This document shows, one piece after another, positions 59,621 through 64,000 of a stretch of DNA of 64,000 bases; the first letter of the stretch is position 1, and every line of letters starts with the position of its first letter. A model generated the notes under the pieces. It searched no databases, had not been told where the DNA came from, and saw only the letters and a program-made list of their open reading frames with translations. The translations under genes were made by a program, and so were the position numbers. Origin of the DNA: Mycetocola saprophilus (GTDB lineage: Bacteria > Actinomycetota > Actinomycetes > Actinomycetales > Microbacteriaceae); the NCBI RefSeq assembly GCF_000718085.1, contig NZ_JOEC01000004.1:62001-126000 (forward strand), given 5' to 3'.

Positions 59621-59700
59621 CCGCTGTGCTGTCTAGGACAGGGCATCCCGGGTTCGGGTGTTGTCCGGAACCGCTGTGCTGTCTAGGACAGGGCGTCCCG
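59621..59700. repeat. Duplicated 3' end of menF, 30 bp x 2
   Basis: A 30-bp block at 59671-59700, holding the last menF codons and its TAG, recurs at 59621-59650 with one substitution (50-bp offset). Each copy also forms a small CTGTC-TAG-GACAG hairpin around the stop. Confidence 0.92.
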
Positions 59701-60930
59701 AATCGGTCGGAACTTCATCCCCGTCTCGCGGAACTCCGACTCGGGATCGGACCCGGCGACGATGCCGCCCCCGGCATAGGCGGTGATGAGTCCGTCGGGA
59801 TCCACCTGGGCGCCGCGCAGGGCGATGGCCCAGTCGCCGTTGCCGTGGGCGTCCACCCAGCCGGTGGGCCCGGCGTAGCGACCGCGGTCGAAGGGTTCCA
59901 GCTCATTGATCAGGTCGATCGCGGCGAGGGTCGGGGTGCCGCCCACGGCGGCGGTGGGGTGCAGGGCCTGGATCAGGTCGAGCACGCTCGCGCGGTCGCT
60001 GATCCGGCCCGAGATGTCGGTGGCCAGGTGCCAGAGGTTAGGCAGGCGCAGGGTGAAGGGGGAGTCCTGACCGTGCAGCCCGGCGGCGTGCGGGGCGAGG
60101 GCGGCCAGGGCGCTGCGCACGGCAAACGCGTGTTCGTCGCGGTCCTTGCGGGACTCGATCAGGGTTTCGGCGGCGGCTCGATCCTCGGTGGCACCGTGGC
60201 CGCGGGCGGCGGTTCCGGCGAGGACCCGTAGCGAGAGCGATCCATCCCGCACCGAGATCAGGGTTTCCGGGCTCGCACCGATCATGCCGTCCACCGCATA
60301 TGTCCAGCACTGCGGATAGGCGGCGGCCAGGTCGGCGGCCAGACGGCGGCGGTCGCCGTCCGCCGGGAGCTGCCCGGTGACCGTGCGGGCGAGCACAATC
60401 TTGGCCACATCCCCACGCTGAATCCGGGCGAGGGCCGTGCGGACGAGGTCGCGGTGGCGTTCGGCGTCGGCCGGGTCCTCGGCCAGGTCGGCGGTGAGGC
60501 TCTGGCCCAGCGGGGTGCGCGCGGGCAGCAGGTCGGGGTCGGTGGCGGGTTCACCCTCGAGCGATACCCGGGTGATCCAGGCGTGCTCGCCCGAGCGTCC
60601 CACGATCACCCGCGGCACGATCAGCACGCTCTCGGCGCTCGACACGGCCGAAAAGGCGATGGTCCCGAAGGCAACCAGCCCGGTTCCGGGGAGACCAACC
60701 TCGTCCCCAACCCGCGCGGTTTCGGCGATCTGCTGCCACTGCGTGGCCAGGTCGGTGATCCGATCCTCACCCGCGGTGGAGAGTCGCAGGGCGACGCCCG
60801 AGCCCACGATTCCCGCCCCGTCTCGCATCCACATCAGCGGATTTGTGCGGTCGGCAAACCCAAACAGGGTGCCCGGATCGGCCAGTGCACGAGTGGTGAC
60901 ATGGAGCCTGGGGATAACGGGAGTGGACAC
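59683..60930 (-). CDS. menF: Isochorismate synthase
   Basis: This 415-residue chorismate-binding enzyme makes isochorismate for Men[42 protein letters not shown] and the C-terminal [21 protein letters not shown] are conserved family blocks. TAGGCT lies 6 bases before its GTG start, so the message is probably leaderless. It faces the acyl-CoA dehydrogenase-like gene and is divergent from menG. Its 3' end is duplicated. Confidence 0.95.
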   Translation of the reverse strand: MSTPVIPRLHVTTRALADPGTLFGFADRTNPLMWMRDGAGIVGSGVALRLSTAGEDRITDLATQWQQIAETARVGDEVGLPGTGLVAFGTIAFSAVSSAESVLIVPRVIVGRSGEHAWITRVSLEGEPATDPDLLPARTPLGQSLTADLAEDPADAERHRDLVRTALARIQRGDVAKIVLARTVTGQLPADGDRRRLAADLAAAYPQCWTYAVDGMIGASPETLISVRDGSLSLRVLAGTAARGHGATEDRAAAETLIESRKDRDEHAFAVRSALAALAPHAAGLHGQDSPFTLRLPNLWHLATDISGRISDRASVLDLIQALHPTAAVGGTPTLAAIDLINELEPFDRGRYAGPTGWVDAHGNGDWAIALRGAQVDPDGLITAYAGGGIVAGSDPESEFRETGMKFRPIRDALS

Positions 60931-60936
60931 CCTCTA

Positions 60937-60942
60937 AGCCTA
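60937..60942 (-). promoter_or_regulatory. menF: -10 box of menF
   Basis: TAGGCT on the minus strand, then TAGAGG, then GTG; leaderless pattern. Confidence 0.6.
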
Positions 60943-61036
60943 GGCGGTTTTACATGAGTACACGCCGAGATGTGGCGCACCCGCCGAGTGGGGCGAATTC
61001 ACGGCCCGGGCGCGGACACCGCGGCTCGAAAGTGTC

Positions 61037-61042
61037 TAGGAT
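61037..61042 (+). promoter_or_regulatory. -10 box of menG-polyprenyl synthase-fprA run
   Basis: TAGGAT, then AGTGAGC, then ATG at 61050; supports that start over the longer frame. Confidence 0.5.
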
Positions 61043-61049
61043 AGTGAGC

Positions 61050-61754
61050 ATGCATAAGGCCGATCTTTCCAAAGCGCCCACACAGGTTTCGGCGATGTTC
61101 GATGAGGTAGCTCCGCGCTACGACCTCACCAACACCGTCCTGAGCCTGGGGAATGATCGACTCTGGCGCGTGGTCACCACCCGCGCAATCGGCGCGGTCC
61201 CGGGCGAGCGGATCCTCGACCTGGCCGCCGGCACCGGCACCTCCAGCGCCTCGATCGCCGGCACCGGCGCGAGCGTCGTGGCCGCCGACTTCTCCCCGGG
61301 CATGCTCGCCGAGGGGCGTCGTCGCTACGGCCACATCAACCGGATCAGCTTTGTCGAGGCCGACGCCACCAAGCTGCCCTTCGCCGACAACGAGTTTGAT
61401 GCCACCACGATCTCCTTCGGGCTGCGCAACGTGGTCAACCCCAAGCAGGCCATCGCCGAGATGCTGCGGGTGACCAAGCCCGGCGGACGCCTGGTGATCT
61501 GCGAGTTCTCGACCCCGCCGAATAAGCTCTGGCGCGGCCTCTACGACTTCTACCTGCACCGGGTGTCTCCGGTACTGGTGCGCCTGGCTAGCTCGAACCC
61601 CGATGCCTACGACTACCTCAACGAGTCGATCCAGGCATGGCCGGCCCAGGCCGAGCTCGCGCAGTGGATGCGCGAGGCCGGATGGACCGACGTTGAATAC
61701 CGCAACCTCACGGGCGGTATCACCGCGCTGCACCGCGGTATCAAGGCCAGCTAG
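61050..61754 (+). CDS. menG: Demethylmenaquinone methyltransferase
   Basis: This 234-residue SAM-dependent methylase does the last step of menaquinone synthesis. [20 protein letters not shown] and LGNDRLWR are the MenG/UbiE signature; [16 protein letters not shown] binds SAM, and [19 protein letters not shown] follows. ATG at 61050 is favoured by a -10 box 7 bases upstream. The polyprenyl synthase gene starts about 10 bases after its stop. Confidence 0.95.
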   Translation: MHKADLSKAPTQVSAMFDEVAPRYDLTNTVLSLGNDRLWRVVTTRAIGAVPGERILDLAAGTGTSSASIAGTGASVVAADFSPGMLAEGRRRYGHINRISFVEADATKLPFADNEFDATTISFGLRNVVNPKQAIAEMLRVTKPGGRLVICEFSTPPNKLWRGLYDFYLHRVSPVLVRLASSNPDAYDYLNESIQAWPAQAELAQWMREAGWTDVEYRNLTGGITALHRGIKAS

Positions 61755-61764
61755 GGTGGGTAAG

Positions 61765-62832
61765 GTGAATCACGCACCCGAGGCTCGTATCACGAGTCTG
61801 TCTCAGCACCTGGGCCTCACCGAGCGCATTTTTGCGTCCCCCGCCACCAAGAAGCTGCTCCACGAGGTGGATGCCGGGCTGGTGCGCATCGAGGCCGGTT
61901 TGGAAAAGCAGCTGGCGTACACCGACTCGGTGGCCGACAGCATGAGCCGGTACCTGCTGGAGGCCGGTGGCAAGCGCATCCGTCCGATGCTGCTGCTGCT
62001 CACCGCCCAGCTGGGCGAGGGCACGACCCCCGAGGTGGTGCTGGCAGCCGAGGCGATCGAGATCACCCACCTGGGTTCGCTGTATCACGATGACGTCATG
62101 GACGAGTCGGATAAGCGCCGCGGGGTGCCCAGCGCCCACACCGTGTGGGGCAACTCGGCCGCGATCCTCACCGGAGACTTGCTGTTTGCCCGCGCCAGCC
62201 AGATCATGGCCGAGCTCGGGGAGCGCGCGATCCAGCTGCAGGCCAGCACGTTTGAGCGCCTGGTCCTGGGCCAGCTGCACGAGACCGTGGGTCCGCGCGA
62301 GGACGAGGACATCGAGGCGCACTACATTCAGGTGCTCTCGGACAAGACCGGATCGCTGATCGCCGCCGCGGCGCGGACCGGTGTGATCTTCAGCCACGCC
62401 GATCCAATCTATGAGGACGCGGTGGTCGAGTACGGCGAGAAGGTGGGCATCGCGTTCCAGCTGATCGACGACGTGATCGACCTCTCCCCGGCCCCCGAGG
62501 AGACCGGTAAGGTTCCCGGCACCGACCTGCGGGCGGGCGTCGCGACCCTGCCGATGATCTACCTGCGCCGCCTGGCCGAGACCGACCCCGAGGCCGCCGC
62601 CCTGGTGGCCCGGATCGAGACCGACAGCGAGGCCGAACTCACCGGCGCGGCCGCCGAAGACTTCACCGCGGCGATTGCCGCCCTGCGCGCCCACGAGGTG
62701 ACCGCGCGCACCCTGGCCGCCGCTCACCGCTGGTCCGCCGAAGCCGTGGCCGCCCTCGCGCCGCTGCCCAAGGGCCCGGTCAAGGATGCTCTCGTGCGTT
62801 TCGCCGAGACCATCGTTGAACGCTCCAGCTAA
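61765..62832 (+). CDS. Long-chain polyprenyl diphosphate synthase
   Basis: This 355-residue trans-prenyl transferase makes the isoprenoid tail of menaquinone. GGKRIRPMLLLL, the first aspartate-rich motif HDDVMDESDKRRG and the second QLIDDVIDLS are intact. The GTG at 61765 follows AGGGTGGG; a GTG 9 bases earlier is an alternative. Chain length cannot be read with confidence. Operon with menG and probably fprA. Confidence 0.93.
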   Translation: MNHAPEARITSLSQHLGLTERIFASPATKKLLHEVDAGLVRIEAGLEKQLAYTDSVADSMSRYLLEAGGKRIRPMLLLLTAQLGEGTTPEVVLAAEAIEITHLGSLYHDDVMDESDKRRGVPSAHTVWGNSAAILTGDLLFARASQIMAELGERAIQLQASTFERLVLGQLHETVGPREDEDIEAHYIQVLSDKTGSLIAAAARTGVIFSHADPIYEDAVVEYGEKVGIAFQLIDDVIDLSPAPEETGKVPGTDLRAGVATLPMIYLRRLAETDPEAAALVARIETDSEAELTGAAAEDFTAAIAALRAHEVTARTLAAAHRWSAEAVAALAPLPKGPVKDALVRFAETIVERSS

Positions 62833-62889
62833 CTACACCCCTCGTCACAACCCCGCGTCGCCCGACGCCAACAAAGGAGATATCGACAC

Positions 62890-64000
62890 ATGAGCAAGTT
62901 GCGCCTGGCCATCGTGGGAGCCGGCCCCGCCGGAATCTATGCCGCCGACATCCTGCTCAAAGCCGAAAAAGACTTCGACGTGTCGATCGACCTGTTTGAG
63001 CACCTGCCCGCCCCCTACGGCCTGGTGCGCTACGGCGTGGCCCCCGATCACCCCCGCATCAAGGGCATCATCAACGCGCTGCGTGACGTGCTGGACCGCG
63101 GTGACATTCGCATCTTCGGCAACGTCCGCTTCGGCACCGACATCACCCTGGAAGACCTGCAGAAGCACTACAACGCGGTGATCTTCGCCACCGGTGCGAT
63201 CCGGGATGCCGACCTCAAGGTCCCCGGCATCGAGCTGGAGGGCTCCTACGGCGCCGCGGACTTCGTGAACTGGTTCGACGCACACCCCGACGTGCCCACC
63301 ACCTGGCCGCTGAACGCCCGCGAGATCGCGGTGATCGGTAACGGAAACGTGGCCCTGGACGTGGCCCGCATGCTGGCCAAGCACGCCGACGACCTGCTGC
63401 CCACCGAGATTCCCGAGAACGTCTACCAGGGTCTCAAGGCGTCCCCGGTGACCGACGTGCACGTGTTTGGTCGTCGCGGCCCGGCTCAGGTCAAGTTCAC
63501 CCCGCTGGAGCTGCGCGAGCTGGGCGAGCTGAACGACGTGGACATGGTGCTCTACGACGAGGACTTCGACTACGACGAGGCCTCCCAGGAGGCCATCGCG
63601 ACCAATAAGCAGATCATGGTCATCGACCGCGTGCTGCAGAAGTGGCGCAAGGAGCCCCAGGAGGGTTCGAGCCGCCGCCTGCACCTGCACTTCTACGCCA
63701 ACCCCGAGGAGATCCTCGGTGAGGATGGCAAGGTTTCGGCGCTGCGCTATGAGCGCACCAAGCCCACCGGTTTTGGCGGGGTTGAGGGCACCGGCGAGTA
63801 CCGCGAGGTTCCGGTTCAGGCCGTATACCGCGCGGTGGGCTACTTCGGTTCCCCGCTCGAGCAGATCCCCTTCGACGAGGCACGCGGTGTGATCCCGAAC
63901 CGTGGTGGTCAGGTGCACGACATCAACGGCGACCAGATCCCCGGCCTGTACGCGACCGGCTGGATCAAGCGCGGCCCGATCGGCCTGATCGGCGCGACGA
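62890..64000 (+). CDS. fprA: FprA-type ferredoxin-NADP reductase, 3' truncated by window edge
   Basis: This is the first 370 codons of an adrenodoxin-reductase-like flavoprotein that passes electrons between NADPH and ferredoxin. LAIVGAGPAGIYAADILLKA binds FAD, EHLPAPYGLVRYGVAPDHPR and IKGI are hallmarks, and IAVIGNGNVALDVARMLAKH binds NADP. AAAGGAGATATC precedes the ATG. The frame runs off the window end; a full protein would be about 450 residues. Likely co-transcribed after the polyprenyl synthase gene. Confidence 0.93.
   Translation, partial: MSKLRLAIVGAGPAGIYAADILLKAEKDFDVSIDLFEHLPAPYGLVRYGVAPDHPRIKGIINALRDVLDRGDIRIFGNVRFGTDITLEDLQKHYNAVIFATGAIRDADLKVPGIELEGSYGAADFVNWFDAHPDVPTTWPLNAREIAVIGNGNVALDVARMLAKHADDLLPTEIPENVYQGLKASPVTDVHVFGRRGPAQVKFTPLELRELGELNDVDMVLYDEDFDYDEASQEAIATNKQIMVIDRVLQKWRKEPQEGSSRRLHLHFYANPEEILGEDGKVSALRYERTKPTGFGGVEGTGEYREVPVQAVYRAVGYFGSPLEQIPFDEARGVIPNRGGQVHDINGDQIPGLYATGWIKRGPIGLIGAT

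Overview
The window is high-GC DNA read densely on both strands, with many 4-base ATGA/GTGA overlaps. It carries menaquinone synthesis genes, a System II (ResA/CcdA/ResB/CcsB) cytochrome c maturation operon, a 32-residue bS22 ribosomal protein of the actinobacterial type, a DUF4229 protein beside menA, and TANNNT -10 boxes sitting 6-7 nt before start codons. This points to an actinobacterium, most likely Microbacteriaceae (Micrococcales). No rRNA, tRNA, insertion sequence, prophage or CRISPR array was recognised, so this looks like ordinary chromosome with a few accessory patches.

Layout. 1-9.6 kb: a truncated NarL-type regulator, a membrane protein-MarR-photolyase operon, an AI-2E family permease, an XRE regulator with an unknown protein, a receiver-less winged-helix regulator, upp, tadA, a CDF transporter and a small membrane protein. 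9.6-22 kb: amino-acid and sulfur metabolism (proC, metF-metE, an O-acetylhomoserine sulfhydrylase, a PatB/MalY-type C-S lyase), a luciferase-like monooxygenase with two AhpD/CMD proteins, and a lower-GC ArsR-MFS pair. 22-26 kb: Ktr/Trk potassium uptake, an ArsR regulator, bS22, a glutaredoxin and a Dabb protein. 26-30.6 kb: a nucleoside/ribose catabolic locus (MFS permease, ribokinase, LacI regulator, nucleoside hydrolase) with the same palindromic operator in both control regions. 30.7-33.8 kb: a two-component system facing a DM13 lipoprotein and a DoxX protein. 33.9-40.1 kb: an archaeal-type AspRS, then phosphatase-resA-ccdA-resB-ccsB.

40.2-51.2 kb is the most unusual part. Six small lipoproteins, each with its lipobox cysteine at residue 24, two further conserved cysteines and an N-x-x-V-K-like helix motif, lie around a sigma factor fused in one chain to a zinc-finger anti-sigma motif, membrane segment(s), a proline-rich linker and an Ig-like tail. 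menC, a gluconate/idonate operon with its GntR regulator, and a NAD(P)-binding protein are interspersed. 51.2-64 kb is the menaquinone block (menB, menE, menA, DUF4229, PLDc_N, menD, menF, menG, polyprenyl synthase) with a PPK2 kinase and a DszC-like flavoprotein, ending in a truncated ferredoxin-NADP reductase.

Two window-wide patterns stand out. At least sixteen first genes have a -10 hexamer exactly 6 or 7 nt before the start codon, which implies leaderless mRNAs. Three unrelated minus-strand genes (a histidine kinase, the sigma fusion, menF) have their last codons, including the stop, duplicated just downstream.
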